64,000 bases of DNA from Bacillus sp. FJAT-45350 (GTDB taxonomy: Bacteria; Bacillota; Bacilli; Bacillales; NISU01): contig NZ_NISU01000001.1 of assembly GCF_002335805.1 (NCBI RefSeq), positions 62,001-126,000 of the forward strand. The letters run 5' to 3'. The notes under the pieces were generated by a model. That model saw only the letters and a program-made list of their open reading frames with translations, made no database searches and had not been told where the DNA came from. The first letter of the stretch is position 1, and each line of letters begins with the position of its first letter. The position numbers and the translations under genes are program-made. Below are positions 1-8,123 of this stretch, piece after piece.

Positions 1-2
1 TA

Positions 3-692
3 ATTAAGTTAAGTGTTGCTTTAGTAGTTGGATTACTAATAGGGATCGATCGCCAATTAAAGCATAAACCACTAGGCCTAAAAACAAGTATGGTTATTTG
101 TGTAGCTAGCTGTTTAGTGACCATTGTTTCAATTGAGTCCTTTGCTCGATTTTCTACTCCGACCTTTAACAATATGGACCCTATGCGACTTGCCGCTCAA
201 ATAGTTTCAGGGGTAGGTTTCCTCGGTGCGGGAGTAATCTTAAGGAGAAATAATGATGTGATTTCAGGCTTAACGACAGCTGCAATGATATGGGCAGCTT
301 CAGGACTTGGAATTGCAATAGGGGCGGGGTTCTTCATTGAAGCTTTTTATGCAGTAGGGTTATTAATTATTGCTGTGAATCTTTTACCTTTTTTTGTTAA
401 ACAATTAGGTCCAAGTACGTTAAGTAAGCGAGATGTAGCAGTGAAGGTTGTGATGGAGCCTAACATGAAAATGACAGAATTGCTACAATCGATCGAGCGT
501 AAAGGAGATAGCTTAAAAGCAAAAAAGAATTATGAGATAAATATCAGGAATATTAAAATAAAAGACTTAGATAACGGTAATCAGCAAATTGATTTAACAA
601 TTTCAGCTCCAGAAAAGCAGTATACGACTGAGATTTATTACTTAATAAAAAAAATTGACCATGTGATTACTGTTGATGTAGAACACCTATAA
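3..692 (+). CDS. MgtC/SapB-family membrane protein (5' end missing)
   Basis: The reading frame is open from base 3, upstream of the first ATG at 90, so the start lies before the window; 229 codons are visible. The segment GIDRQLKHKPLGLKTS (codons at 42-89) is the conserved cytoplasmic loop of the MgtC/SapB family, followed by three hydrophobic helices with the motif GVGFLGAGVI. A hydrophilic C-terminal part of about 85 residues, rich in lysine and beta-strand-like, fits the ACT-like tail found in longer MgtC proteins. MgtC proteins help cells cope with low Mg2+ and acid stress by acting on other membrane systems; transport activity itself is not established. It is followed after 32 bases by mgtE on the same strand, which suggests a Mg2+-related operon. 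Family confidence is high, precise role uncertain. Confidence 0.85.
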   Translation: MKLSVALVVGLLIGIDRQLKHKPLGLKTSMVICVASCLVTIVSIESFARFSTPTFNNMDPMRLAAQIVSGVGFLGAGVILRRNNDVISGLTTAAMIWAASGLGIAIGAGFFIEAFYAVGLLIIAVNLLPFFVKQLGPSTLSKRDVAVKVVMEPNMKMTELLQSIERKGDSLKAKKNYEINIRNIKIKDLDNGNQQIDLTISAPEKQYTTEIYYLIKKIDHVITVDVEHL

Positions 693-724
693 AATGAATT
701 GACCTCTGGACAGGAGGGTTGAAA

Positions 725-2086
725 ATGGTAATGGATTTAAATTTTCGCAATCGTGAAGAATACTCTTTTTATTTACACCTATATTTAAAGCAAGAAAAGA
801 AAGCGGAGTTTCGGAACGATTTTCTTGCTCTACATCCAACGGATCAGGTGGAGATCTTTAAAGAGTTTAGCGCTAAGAAAAGGAAGCTTGTCTATCAATA
901 TTTAGAACTTGAAGAAGTAGCAGTAGTATTTGTTGGTTTAGAGACAGATGAGCAAAAGCAAGTGATTACTGAGCTTGAAGATAATTATATTATCCAATTG
1001 TTACAGGAGCTTTCTGCTGACGATGTAACAGACTTTCTCGGTGAAATACCTGACCATATCTCTGAGTATTTTTTAGCGCGTATGGATAAGCAAGAAGCTG
1101 ACACAATTAAAAGCCTTCTCTCCTACGAAGAGGATTCAGCAGGGGCAATGATGACAACCGAGTACGTGAAAGCAAATGTCTCTGAAACAGTTTCTGAAGT
1201 GATGTCCCGTCTTCATGTAGAAGGAGAAGAAGCAGAGACTATTTACTATATTTATGTAGTAGACGAAAGAAATAAATTACTTGGTGTTGTATCATTACGC
1301 GACTTAATAACCTCTACACCACAGATGAAAGTCTCTGAGCTAATGAAAGAGCAATTAATTTCAGTTTATCCTGAGATAGATCAAGAGGAAGTAGCTAAGG
1401 TTATTAAGGACTATGATTTAATTGCTGTACCTGTTATGGCAATGGATGGCACGTTAGTTGGTATTGTTACTGTTGATGATGTTATGGATATTGTTGAAGA
1501 AGAGGTTACAGAGGATATTGAAGATTTTGCAGCGGCAAGAGGGACAATCGATCTAGAAATTAGTGCTCCGTTAGCTGCCAAACGCCGTCTTCCTTGGTTA
1601 CTAGTATTATTATTTTTAGGGTTTGGAACAGCAGCTCTTATTGGTAGCTTTGAACAGACTCTCGCAGAAATAGCTCTACTTGCTATTTTTATTCCACTTA
1701 TAGCAGACATGGGAGGAAATACTGGAACTCAGTCATTAGTTGTAGTAATTAGGGGGATCGCAACAGGAAAGCTAGATCGGTCGATGCTGTACCAGTTATT
1801 GAAACGAGAGTTATTAACAGGATTAATTATGGGGAGTATATGTGGTATTCTCGTGATGTTAGTGGCACTTGCCTTTGATTTTGGTAATATCATATTAGGT
1901 GTCGTTGTTGGGATATCTATTTTCTGTACAATTGTGTTTTCCACTATTATAGGAACAGTCATTCCATGGATAATTCACCGTTTGAAAATAGACCCTGCGG
2001 TTGCATCAGGACCATTTATTACAACAATTAATGATATTACAGGACTCCTTATATATTTTTCTATTGCAAAAGCTCTGTTATTATAA
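725..2086 (+). CDS. mgtE: Magnesium transporter MgtE
   Basis: Encodes a 453-residue Mg2+ channel/transporter of the inner membrane. The order is as in the family: an alpha-helical MgtE N domain (about residues 1-130), two CBS domains (about 135-255, with VVDERNKLLGVVSLRDL and AMDGTLVGIVTVDDV), a connecting helix and a five-helix membrane domain. The pore signature GGNTGTQ lies in the membrane part. In this family Mg2+ binding to the N and CBS domains closes the pore when internal Mg2+ is sufficient. I chose the ATG at 725 because AGGAGG (712-717) is 7 bases upstream; a TTG at 719 is in frame but lies only one base from that site. It sits 32 bases after the MgtC-like gene and is closed by a strong terminator. 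No M-box fits in the short gap, so any riboswitch would be upstream of the window. Confidence 0.96.
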   Translation: MVMDLNFRNREEYSFYLHLYLKQEKKAEFRNDFLALHPTDQVEIFKEFSAKKRKLVYQYLELEEVAVVFVGLETDEQKQVITELEDNYIIQLLQELSADDVTDFLGEIPDHISEYFLARMDKQEADTIKSLLSYEEDSAGAMMTTEYVKANVSETVSEVMSRLHVEGEEAETIYYIYVVDERNKLLGVVSLRDLITSTPQMKVSELMKEQLISVYPEIDQEEVAKVIKDYDLIAVPVMAMDGTLVGIVTVDDVMDIVEEEVTEDIEDFAAARGTIDLEISAPLAAKRRLPWLLVLLFLGFGTAALIGSFEQTLAEIALLAIFIPLIADMGGNTGTQSLVVVIRGIATGKLDRSMLYQLLKRELLTGLIMGSICGILVMLVALAFDFGNIILGVVVGISIFCTIVFSTIIGTVIPWIIHRLKIDPAVASGPFITTINDITGLLIYFSIAKALLL

Positions 2087-2090
2087 AAAG

Positions 2091-2127
2091 AAGGAAGCCA
2101 GCTCTTATACTAAGAGTTGGCTTCCTT
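2091..2127. terminator. Bidirectional terminator mgtE / CDF gene
   Basis: A 17-bp stem (2091-2107 with 2111-2127, one G-T pair, 3-base loop) lies between two convergent genes and overlaps the stop codon of the leftward CDF gene. A-rich and T-rich flanks on both sides suit termination in both directions. Confidence 0.85.
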
Positions 2128-3034
2128 TCGTTAATTCTGCATGTTCTGCACGGTAAGGGTTGATATGGATAAATACTTTTTTTACGTTTTGATGGTCTTC
2201 CAGTAATTTGTGTTTTATATTTTTAGAAATCAAGTGTCCTTCTTCTACGCTTAACTTTGATTCAACACTTACTTTAAGATCGATGACAATATAGTGCCCA
2301 TGATTTCTAGCTAACAGTTCATCGACTCTTTTTACACCAGCTACATGTTGAACAGTTTGGATGAATGGTTTCGATTGTTCTTTATCAAGTACTTGCTCGA
2401 GCATAATCAGGCATGACTCCTTTGCAAGCTCGTAGCCGATTTTTATTACAAAGATAGAGACGATTAAGCCTGCTAGTGGATCTAAATAGATAAGGATAGG
2501 GTAACCTAAGCTCTTTCCAATTATAGCACCTGCAACACCTACAAAAGCGGCTATGGATGAGAGAACGTCTGACCGGTGGTGCCAAGCTTCAGCCATTAAA
2601 GCAGAGCTATTAATTTTTTTTGCTAAACGATATTTATATTGAAACATAGCCTCTTTTGCTAGAATTGAAATGACGATAGCAATTAGTGCAATTCCTGCAG
2701 GTGCAACTGGAGCCGCTCCAAAAAATATTTTTGTTGACGAAATAGCAATTTCCACACCAACAACAATTAATAGAATCGCTACAATAATTGTTGCAATATT
2801 TTCTGCTTTTCCATGACCATATGGATGATCTTTATCAGGAGGCTTTTGTGCTGTTCGTAAGCCTGCTAAGATCGCAATAGAACCAGCTACATCAGATGCT
2901 GAATGGGCTGCATCAGCTATTAATGCACGACTTCCAGAGAGCCATCCAACGATTCCTTTCATTATCGCTAGTAATCCATTCACGATAATTCCAATCCAGG
3001 TTGCAAGTTCAGCTTGTTTAAATCTATTTTCCAT
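2105..3034 (-). CDS. Cation diffusion facilitator (CDF) metal exporter
   Basis: A 309-residue inner-membrane divalent-metal/proton antiporter. The CDF metal site residues are visible: HSASD in helix 2 (ALIADAAHSASDVAG) and HHRSD in helix 5 (EAWHHRSDVLSS), plus the loop DHPYGHGKAE. About six membrane helices are followed by a cytoplasmic C-terminal domain (about residues 210-295) of the CDF type used for dimerisation and metal sensing. Substrates in this family include Zn2+, Fe2+, Mn2+, Cd2+ and Co2+; Bacillus relatives MneP and MneS export Mn2+, but the sequence alone does not fix the metal. It converges on mgtE and shares its terminator. The start ATG is at 3034. Confidence 0.93.
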   Translation of the reverse strand: MENRFKQAELATWIGIIVNGLLAIMKGIVGWLSGSRALIADAAHSASDVAGSIAILAGLRTAQKPPDKDHPYGHGKAENIATIIVAILLIVVGVEIAISSTKIFFGAAPVAPAGIALIAIVISILAKEAMFQYKYRLAKKINSSALMAEAWHHRSDVLSSIAAFVGVAGAIIGKSLGYPILIYLDPLAGLIVSIFVIKIGYELAKESCLIMLEQVLDKEQSKPFIQTVQHVAGVKRVDELLARNHGHYIVIDLKVSVESKLSVEEGHLISKNIKHKLLEDHQNVKKVFIHINPYRAEHAELTKGSQLLV

Positions 3035-3362
3035 TTATACTGACACCACCATCTCTATTATCCCTGAATAGGGTGAAGGAGCGATTTTTGTATGTAATCT
3101 CCAATTGTTATTTTTATCCTAACAAATGAAATTCATGTGGGTCTACAGCAACCTTTTTGCTATGTGTAACAAATTTAATCTTCACGCAACTAATGATGAA
3201 CAAGGCAAAGATGTTGGGACAGGGAAACTTATATAAAATGGAGGAAAAAGGGATTGTTTGGTAAGATGGGAGGGAAGGAAATTATGAATTATGAGTTATG
3301 GATTATGAATTAATTTCATAACTCATAACTCATAACTCATAATTAAGTAACGGGGTGGTTTT
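3035..3362. other. Intergenic region with hairpin repeat, before crcB
   Basis: About 330 bases without a convincing gene. The main content is the inverted repeat at 3281-3345, listed separately. I looked for a fluoride (crcB) riboswitch in front of the fluoride-channel genes and did not see its conserved core. A plausible promoter could not be fixed. Confidence 0.5.
3281..3345. repeat. AT-rich inverted repeat made of AACTCAT units
   Basis: The left arm (3281-3310) carries ATTATGA/GTTATG units and the right arm (3315-3345) carries tandem AACTCAT heptamers; they pair over about 30 bases with a few mismatches to form a long hairpin. A second relative of the right arm lies at 13566-13596, so this looks like a dispersed intergenic repeat family rather than a gene-specific signal. 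Confidence 0.7.
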
Positions 3363-3770
3363 ATTAGTTGGAAGACGATTGTGGCGATAGGGTTTGGTGG
3401 AGCTACTGGGACGATTTTTCGGTATTTTTTAAATTTATATACCATTGATGCTGGATATCCATATGGAACAATAGTAGAAAACATCGGTGGTAGTTTGCTA
3501 TTAGGTTTATTAACAGGTTGGTTTATACATAAAGTACCTCAGGAGTGGTTAAAGGCTGGTTTAGGGGTAGGGTTTTGTGGAGGTTTTACGACGATGTCCA
3601 CTCTTGCTGCAGATACCGTGTTTCTCTTTGGGTATCTTTCACTGTTTGAATCAGTTATGTATGTGATTGTTTCTATGTTTGGTGGTATTTTAGCTGGATT
3701 AGCTGGATTTGCACTTGGTGATAGAATTGGTAGCAAAACAGTAGTAAAACGAGAAGGGGGAGAGGTATAA
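3363..3770 (+). CDS. crcB: Fluoride channel subunit CrcB/FluC (copy 1)
   Basis: Small four-helix membrane protein of the Fluc family, which exports F- as a dual-topology dimer. Family marks are GFGGATGTIFRY near the N terminus, NIGGSLLLGL and FTTMSTL. The first conventional start codon in frame is the GTG at 3381 (129 residues), but it has no ribosome binding site and would cut the usual N terminus. Reading from ATT at 3363 gives SWKTIVAIGFGGATG, which matches the usual start of the family. A purine-rich GGGGTGG (3352-3358) precedes that ATT. The frame is closed by a stop at 3348-3350. I therefore extend the gene to 3363 with low certainty about the codon. It overlaps copy 2 by one base (TAATG), so the two are translated together and probably form a heterodimer. 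Confidence 0.85.
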   Translation: MSWKTIVAIGFGGATGTIFRYFLNLYTIDAGYPYGTIVENIGGSLLLGLLTGWFIHKVPQEWLKAGLGVGFCGGFTTMSTLAADTVFLFGYLSLFESVMYVIVSMFGGILAGLAGFALGDRIGSKTVVKREGGEV

Positions 3771-4156
3771 TGAATATCCTACTTCTAGCGCTTGGTGGAG
3801 GTTTAGGGGCTATCACAAGATATTTATGTGGGCTATTTATTATGAAAAGATTCCCGCAACCTTCTATTCCAGTTGCGATGTTACTAGTTAATCTAACGGG
3901 TTCTCTTGGGTTAGGACTATTTCTCGGTCTCTTATATGAAGGAGTACCACTAGGAGCTTATGAAGAGCCGTTTTTTCTATTAGTGGCAATAGGATTCTTC
4001 GGAGCCTATACTACATTTTCTACTTTTAGTATGGAAGCTAGTGAATTAATAAGGAAGCGGCTATATAAGAAGCTCGTAGCTTATGTTTCTCTATCTATAT
4101 TTGGTAGTATTCTGTTCTTTTGTGTTGGGTTACTTAGTGGTATACATATAGGATAA
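3770..4156 (+). CDS. crcB: Fluoride channel subunit CrcB/FluC (copy 2)
   Basis: A 128-residue protein with four predicted helices and the Fluc signatures GGGLGAITRY, NLTGSLGLGL and YTTFSTFS. The ATG at 3770 overlaps the stop codon of copy 1. In Firmicutes that carry two adjacent crcB genes the products are usually of opposite fixed topology and work as a heterodimer in the cell membrane to expel fluoride; the pairing here is inferred from that. A terminator follows directly. Confidence 0.94.
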   Translation: MNILLLALGGGLGAITRYLCGLFIMKRFPQPSIPVAMLLVNLTGSLGLGLFLGLLYEGVPLGAYEEPFFLLVAIGFFGAYTTFSTFSMEASELIRKRLYKKLVAYVSLSIFGSILFFCVGLLSGIHIG

Positions 4157-4157
4157 A

Positions 4158-4188
4158 AGAGGATTGATGAGTTATTCATTAATCCTCT
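4158..4188. terminator. Bidirectional terminator crcB / uspA
   Basis: A 13-bp stem (4158-4170 with 4176-4188, one G-T pair, 5-base loop) between the convergent crcB and universal stress protein genes. T-rich sequence follows on the right, and A residues flank the left side. Confidence 0.8.
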
Positions 4189-4195
4189 AATCTTA

Positions 4196-4633
4196 TTATT
4201 CGTTTGATGGAACGATTGTCAAAGGGCAAGAAGCTAGGTGAGAAACACCATAACTTACACTTCCTAATACTTTACTTACAATTGGTCCCATTCCTTTAGA
4301 GCCCATGATGATACAACGTGCATCGACGGATTTTGCTTCAGAGCTTATTTCAATTGAAGGAATTCCTACTCTAATTTTCTTTTCATAGGACATTTGTTCA
4401 GCATCTAAAATAGAAGCAGCTTCCTTTAATGCAGTAGTACCTTCTTCTTCTTGAACTTGTTGGATATTAGCATTGTTAAATAGTTTGCTTGCCTTATATG
4501 TGTCATACTTCGGCTGAACATTAAGAAGAATAATATGATCGCCAAAAGCTTTTGCCATCGTTACAGCATAGTGTACCGCATGGAGGGCGTAGCTTGAGCC
4601 GTCCACTGGAACAACAATTGTACGATTATTCAT
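4196..4633 (-). CDS. Universal stress protein, UspA family
   Basis: A cytoplasmic protein of 145 residues with the Usp fold. It starts with the beta strand IVVPVDGSSYA and contains the ATP-binding signature G-2x-G-9x-G-S, seen as GSKGMGPIVSKVLGSVS. Such proteins bind ATP and support survival under stress, with no fixed enzymatic reaction. I take the ATG at 4633 because AGAAGGTG precedes it by about 6 bases on the minus strand; an in-frame GTG at 4642 overlaps that site. It is a single gene between terminator and a short intergenic region. Confidence 0.9.
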   Translation of the reverse strand: MNNRTIVVPVDGSSYALHAVHYAVTMAKAFGDHIILLNVQPKYDTYKASKLFNNANIQQVQEEEGTTALKEAASILDAEQMSYEKKIRVGIPSIEISSEAKSVDARCIIMGSKGMGPIVSKVLGSVSYGVSHLASCPLTIVPSNE

Positions 4634-4808
4634 TTCCTTCACCTTCTTTTCAATACTTCTTTTTCCAAATTAAGTGTACCATAAACTTAAGATGACAAGT
4701 ATGAAAGAGTTGGTTTATTTGTCTCTTTATTTAAAGGTGAAATTTAAAATTAATAAATAATGGATATCTCAATCGAAGCTGGACATGGCTCTGTACATTA
4801 TTACTATA

Positions 4809-5177
4809 CTAAGATGTTTTATGCGTTTTTTTATCTTCAAATATACAACTAGTAATATATTCGCTTACTTGATTTTTAAGATGAGTATTTAGGTAGTGAT
4901 GTGTAGAATGATATCCTCTACAAAAGTATTCATATTTACTAAACATTCCATCATTGTTCTTCTTATTAACCTTTAATTGATGCTGGTTCATGTATCGCTT
5001 AATAATTCCAAGCTCCTTGCCAATCTTATCGAGTAGTGATACAAGCAGTTCCATATAAGGCTCTTTAAATTTCAGGGGTGATTTTTCTAATTGAGATAAA
5101 TCAACTTCTAGTGCTTTTTTTGCAATAAGCAATAAAATATACTGATGGACTATATTTTGTTCTTCTTTCGTAATCAC
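4809..5177 (-). CDS. Conserved hypothetical protein, 122 aa
   Basis: Starts with GTG at 5177 behind GGAGGG at a normal distance. The product is soluble, mostly helical, with hydrophobic heptads near the N terminus (IVHQYILLLIAKKALEVDL) and a basic, tyrosine- and histidine-rich C-terminal half (FCRGYHSTHHYLNTHL). I do not recognise a domain. It is flanked by other small leftward genes of unknown role, and its codon use looks like that of its neighbours. The opposite-strand open frame at 5145-5378 is likely only a shadow. Confidence 0.7.
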   Translation of the reverse strand: MITKEEQNIVHQYILLLIAKKALEVDLSQLEKSPLKFKEPYMELLVSLLDKIGKELGIIKRYMNQHQLKVNKKNNDGMFSKYEYFCRGYHSTHHYLNTHLKNQVSEYITSCIFEDKKTHKTS

Positions 5178-5351
5178 GGATTGCCCTCCTCTATATATAG
5201 AGAACTTATGTTCGTGTTTATTATACTCAATAGTTCACTTAAATACAACTCTAGTAGGACATGTGAATTATTTCCAGTGAGACGTAAAGAAGCTAATCTA
5301 GACGTTCTAGATCAGCCTCTTAACAATAAATATACAGATTATGATAATTTC

Positions 5352-5663
5352 TTACTTCAACTTTTTCTTAAGAGTTGAGATGCGTTCTTCTGCTTGTTCA
5401 ACATCGATTGTTATATGAGTGAGCATAGCAAGTGTATGATCTCGCTCTCCTTGTCTACGTAAATAATAGAATACATTTGGCTTCGTCTTCTTTATTATCG
5501 ACATAACTTCTATCGTTGGTAGAGAAAGTGTAGGATGCTTCGCTCGTAGGAAATTGCGAATGAATTTTAAAAAAACTGGGAGGGAATCTTTAGTATCTGG
5601 TTGAGTTTGCATAAGCTTTTCGAACTCTTTAATAGCGTCAAGTAAGTTACTAGGTGTTTTCAT
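5352..5663 (-). CDS. Hypothetical protein, 103 aa
   Basis: ATG at 5663 is preceded by AAAGGAGGT, a near-perfect ribosome binding site, so the gene is very probably translated. The product is basic, soluble and helical, ending in a lysine-rich coil (EERISTLKKKLK). No family was recognised. It probably stands alone; the next gene to the right on this strand is only the chemoreceptor remnant. Confidence 0.7.
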   Translation of the reverse strand: MKTPSNLLDAIKEFEKLMQTQPDTKDSLPVFLKFIRNFLRAKHPTLSLPTIEVMSIIKKTKPNVFYYLRRQGERDHTLAMLTHITIDVEQAEERISTLKKKLK

Positions 5664-5939
5664 ACTAAGTACCTCCTTTACAAATTGCTAAAAAGGATAT
5701 GCTTTCATTATAGTAGAAAAGTGCATAGAAATAACTAAGTCATTACTCCTAAGTTGGTGAAAGTAACTAAGTGTATTGACTCATTAAAAATATAAAATTT
5801 AAAAGTTATGGATAATAAATACAAGCATTCTTTTTTTGTGTATTTTACAATATTCCTTTTGATGTGAATTTGCTACAGGTTTACAAAAAAGAGATCCGTT
5901 GACGAAGTTCAGTTCAATTCAATGAGAGCTCTTTTTAAG

Positions 5940-6284
5940 TTATGAGCTAGTAGAAAATGAGTTTTTCATTTGTTCTAGAGTTTTTCGAATGTTTTCAACT
6001 TGGCATTTTTGTTCAGAGATAGAATCACTTATGGAGATAAAGTCTTCGGTTGTTTCTTCCGTTTCTTTCGTTGCTATTTCCATTGAGCTAGATATTTCTT
6101 GGCTAGCGGATGTAAGAGAAGTTATTTGGTCATTAACTTCATGAATTGTTTCAGTTGTTGAAAGAATAAAATGTATGATTTTTTCAAATTTCTCATTCAT
6201 CGTAATAATTTCTTCTGAATTAGCCTTAATATCATTGAAGATTTTGTATCCTCTGCTTTGCCAGTCAATGATTCAAACCGCTCA
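5940..6284 (-). pseudogene. Remnant of a methyl-accepting chemotaxis protein (C-terminal part)
   Basis: The minus-strand frame reads SRGYKIFNDIKANSEEI, then helical heptads with SLTSASQEISSSMEIATKETEETT and ends KNSFSTSS. This is the pattern of the last part of an MCP signalling domain: the descending helix with its methylation region. The frame is open from a stop codon near 6287 with no start codon at its head and no ribosome binding site at the inner ATG (6200). The receptor tip, HAMP, membrane and sensor parts are missing. It is read as a 3' fragment left by deletion or rearrangement, not a functional receptor. Confidence 0.7.
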
Positions 6285-6469
6285 GTGGATGGAATTAAAC
6301 AAGCTATATCTGCTAAGGGAATAGCACTGTATCAACGTTTGAAATAGGCTTTACTGGGGTAGAGAACGATAAATACAAAAACTAATAACAAAATTTTGTG
6401 GCAGGAAATCTGACAGGAATGTACTTATTGGTAGCGGTACTCAGTACAATTAGAGAAGGAGGGGATGTT

Positions 6470-6763
6470 ATGAATGACTTCAAGATTGATCGAAAAGTGA
6501 TATGGCAATTAGAGGTTATGAAACAAGCACAACAACCTTCAGAGGAGATTATCTCGTCCCTCTATGCCCAAGCTTTGATTGAGTATTTAGAATACAAATT
6601 CCAAAAGAAAAGCTTAGAAATGAATATTAATGAGACATTAGACAAGGGCGATAAGCACCGTTTCACTATTTTAGCAGCTCAATATCAAGAGTTTCTAGCA
6701 AAATATAACAATGGAAAAGAATTGTATGAAAAAGGATTTTACTTAAGATTAAAATTTGACTAG
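6470..6763 (+). CDS. Small protein, IDEAL-domain-like
   Basis: Encodes 97 residues. AAGGAGG (6456-6462) stands 7 bases before the ATG at 6470, which decides the start; a longer frame upstream is not supported. The central part, with an acidic/hydrophobic helix followed by NETLDKGDKHRFTILAAQY, resembles the IDEAL domain found in short Bacillus proteins and some competence/ComK-related regulators. The match is by eye only. It has no membrane segment and stands alone between the chemoreceptor remnant and the convergent FAD oxidoreductase gene. Confidence 0.65.
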   Translation: MNDFKIDRKVIWQLEVMKQAQQPSEEIISSLYAQALIEYLEYKFQKKSLEMNINETLDKGDKHRFTILAAQYQEFLAKYNNGKELYEKGFYLRLKFD

Positions 6764-6828
6764 TGTTTTGTACTTTTTATAATAATACATCACAGAAAAT
6801 GCTAGGCGGGAATTACCTAGCATTTTTC

Positions 6829-7998
6829 TTAGAGGGCATGAATAATTCGTTCCGCACCCCGTCGAGCTCCAGAGATATTTCTAGCGACTGGGCCAATTTC
6901 TAATTCAGCCAATGCTCCAAGAGTGAATAGTTCTTCTTTCCATTGTAACGAAGGTGTAACGATAGGGTAGCCACATGATGCACATCGTAGTTCATGTTTC
7001 TGAATAGTATCTTGTAGCCAAGCCAGTCCAGGAGCTGATTGGATAAATCCAGTTGCTACGTACAATTTGTTTCCTGTTACAATCTGCTCAGTTTGTTCAA
7101 GCTCTAGCTCAAAGAAGTGAGTGTCTGTTGATATATTTAATACATGGTCAACACATAGTTGTAAGCGACCTTCATTCTTTGCTTTTACTAATTTGGTCTT
7201 TAGCTCACTTGGCATTGAGCCTCTATATCGAGCTTCTTTAATGACCTTTCTTCTTTCTTCATAGCTTTTAATTTTTCGAAAATGGTTCATATTTTTTGGT
7301 CCAAGCCATCCAGGGTCTGAATCGAATTGGTGAGCACGAAGGGGGTGACGAGTAATAAGCGTTACTTTTCCTGGACTTTGTTTCGAGAGTTTTAGTGCAG
7401 TATGTGCAGCGCTAATTCCTCCTCCGATAACTACTGTTTCTTCTGAAGGTAATGAGGAGACTTGATTTCGTTCGAAAACATGATAAGCCTCTATATTTTG
7501 TTGTTTTAATTCCTTTGCCCAGTCTGGCCAGTTAGGCTGTTCACTTAATCCAATAGCTAACACTACGTTCTTACCTTCCAAAATTGCTCCATCTTCAAGA
7601 CTAAGGGTCCAATGATTATTTTGGCGCTTTAGTCCATTAACCTTTCCTTGTACCCAACAATCTTCTAGGTTTATTTCATCAAAGAGATGATCACAATGTG
7701 TATTAAAAAACTGTAAGCCAGGTCTGTCATAAGGTAGTACAAATGAAGCTAGCTTTCTTCCTTCTGTTGTTTTCGCAAATTTTTCAAGCGCGAATGGATC
7801 TGGATCAAGGTGGTGAATTGAAGGTGAACGTAAATAAGGCATTTCAATTGCATTTGTACACCTTTTCCACGTAGCTAAGGGAGTGGAGTGAGCATCTACG
7901 ATAGCAAGATTAGTTACGGGAATCTTCTTTTCTTTAAGTAGATAACTCGCCATAGTACATCCTTGAATTCCGCCACCGACGATAAGCCATTCATACAT
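6829..7998 (-). CDS. FAD/NAD(P)-binding oxidoreductase under a Zur-type box
   Basis: A 389-residue soluble flavoprotein-like enzyme. The N terminus carries a dinucleotide-binding motif (LIVGGGIQGCTMA) and a second Rossmann motif occurs in the middle (VVIGGGISAAHTAL), as in the lysine/ornithine N-hydroxylase (IucD/SidA)-like group of monooxygenases. The C terminus has a CASCG pair and the closing motif ELEIGPVARNISGARRGAERI. Substrate is unknown. The gene is divergent from a COG0523 zinc-type GTPase. Each gene has a Zur-like operator near its start, so expression under zinc starvation is inferred. A role in making or handling a metal-binding compound is possible but unproven. Confidence 0.85.
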   Translation of the reverse strand: MYEWLIVGGGIQGCTMASYLLKEKKIPVTNLAIVDAHSTPLATWKRCTNAIEMPYLRSPSIHHLDPDPFALEKFAKTTEGRKLASFVLPYDRPGLQFFNTHCDHLFDEINLEDCWVQGKVNGLKRQNNHWTLSLEDGAILEGKNVVLAIGLSEQPNWPDWAKELKQQNIEAYHVFERNQVSSLPSEETVVIGGGISAAHTALKLSKQSPGKVTLITRHPLRAHQFDSDPGWLGPKNMNHFRKIKSYEERRKVIKEARYRGSMPSELKTKLVKAKNEGRLQLCVDHVLNISTDTHFFELELEQTEQIVTGNKLYVATGFIQSAPGLAWLQDTIQKHELRCASCGYPIVTPSLQWKEELFTLGALAELEIGPVARNISGARRGAERIIHAL

Positions 7999-8023
7999 AA
8001 TTGTTTTCCTCCTAATGTGATAT

Positions 8024-8038
8024 TCGTAATCATTACGT
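8024..8038. promoter_or_regulatory. Zur-type operator, side of the FAD gene
   Basis: TCGTAATCATTACGT matches the Bacillus Zur consensus TCGTAATnATTACGA at 14 of 15 positions. On the minus strand it lies just after a TATATA -10-like element, 26 bases before the FAD-oxidoreductase start, a position where bound repressor would block transcription. Confidence 0.82.
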
Positions 8039-8073
8039 TTAATATATAGAAAGAAAAGGGATTATGCAACAAG

Positions 8074-8103
8074 TTAACACAAATACTAAATCTATGATAA
8101 AAT
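8074..8103 (+). promoter_or_regulatory. Sigma-A type promoter of the COG0523 gene
   Basis: TTAACA (8074-8079) and TAAAAT (8098-8103) separated by 18 bases. The second Zur-type box begins 6 bases downstream, covering the expected transcription start. Confidence 0.6.
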
Positions 8104-8108
8104 TTAAA

Positions 8109-8123
8109 ACGTAATAATTACGA
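8109..8123. promoter_or_regulatory. Zur-type operator, side of the COG0523 gene
   Basis: ACGTAATAATTACGA fits the Bacillus Zur consensus at 14 of 15 positions and is an almost perfect 7-1-7 palindrome. It sits directly after the -10 element of the rightward promoter. Confidence 0.82.

Noticed and set aside
3281-3345. A short CRISPR array made of AACTCAT units
   Set aside because: The units are 7 bases, contiguous and without spacers, and no cas genes are nearby.
3035-3362. A fluoride riboswitch in front of the crcB pair
   Set aside because: The conserved core of the crcB RNA motif could not be found in the 330 bases upstream; only the AT-rich hairpin repeat is present.
5145-5378. A 77-codon rightward frame between two small leftward genes
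   Set aside because: It overlaps the start of the leftward GTG gene, has no good start signal and has no protein-like pattern.
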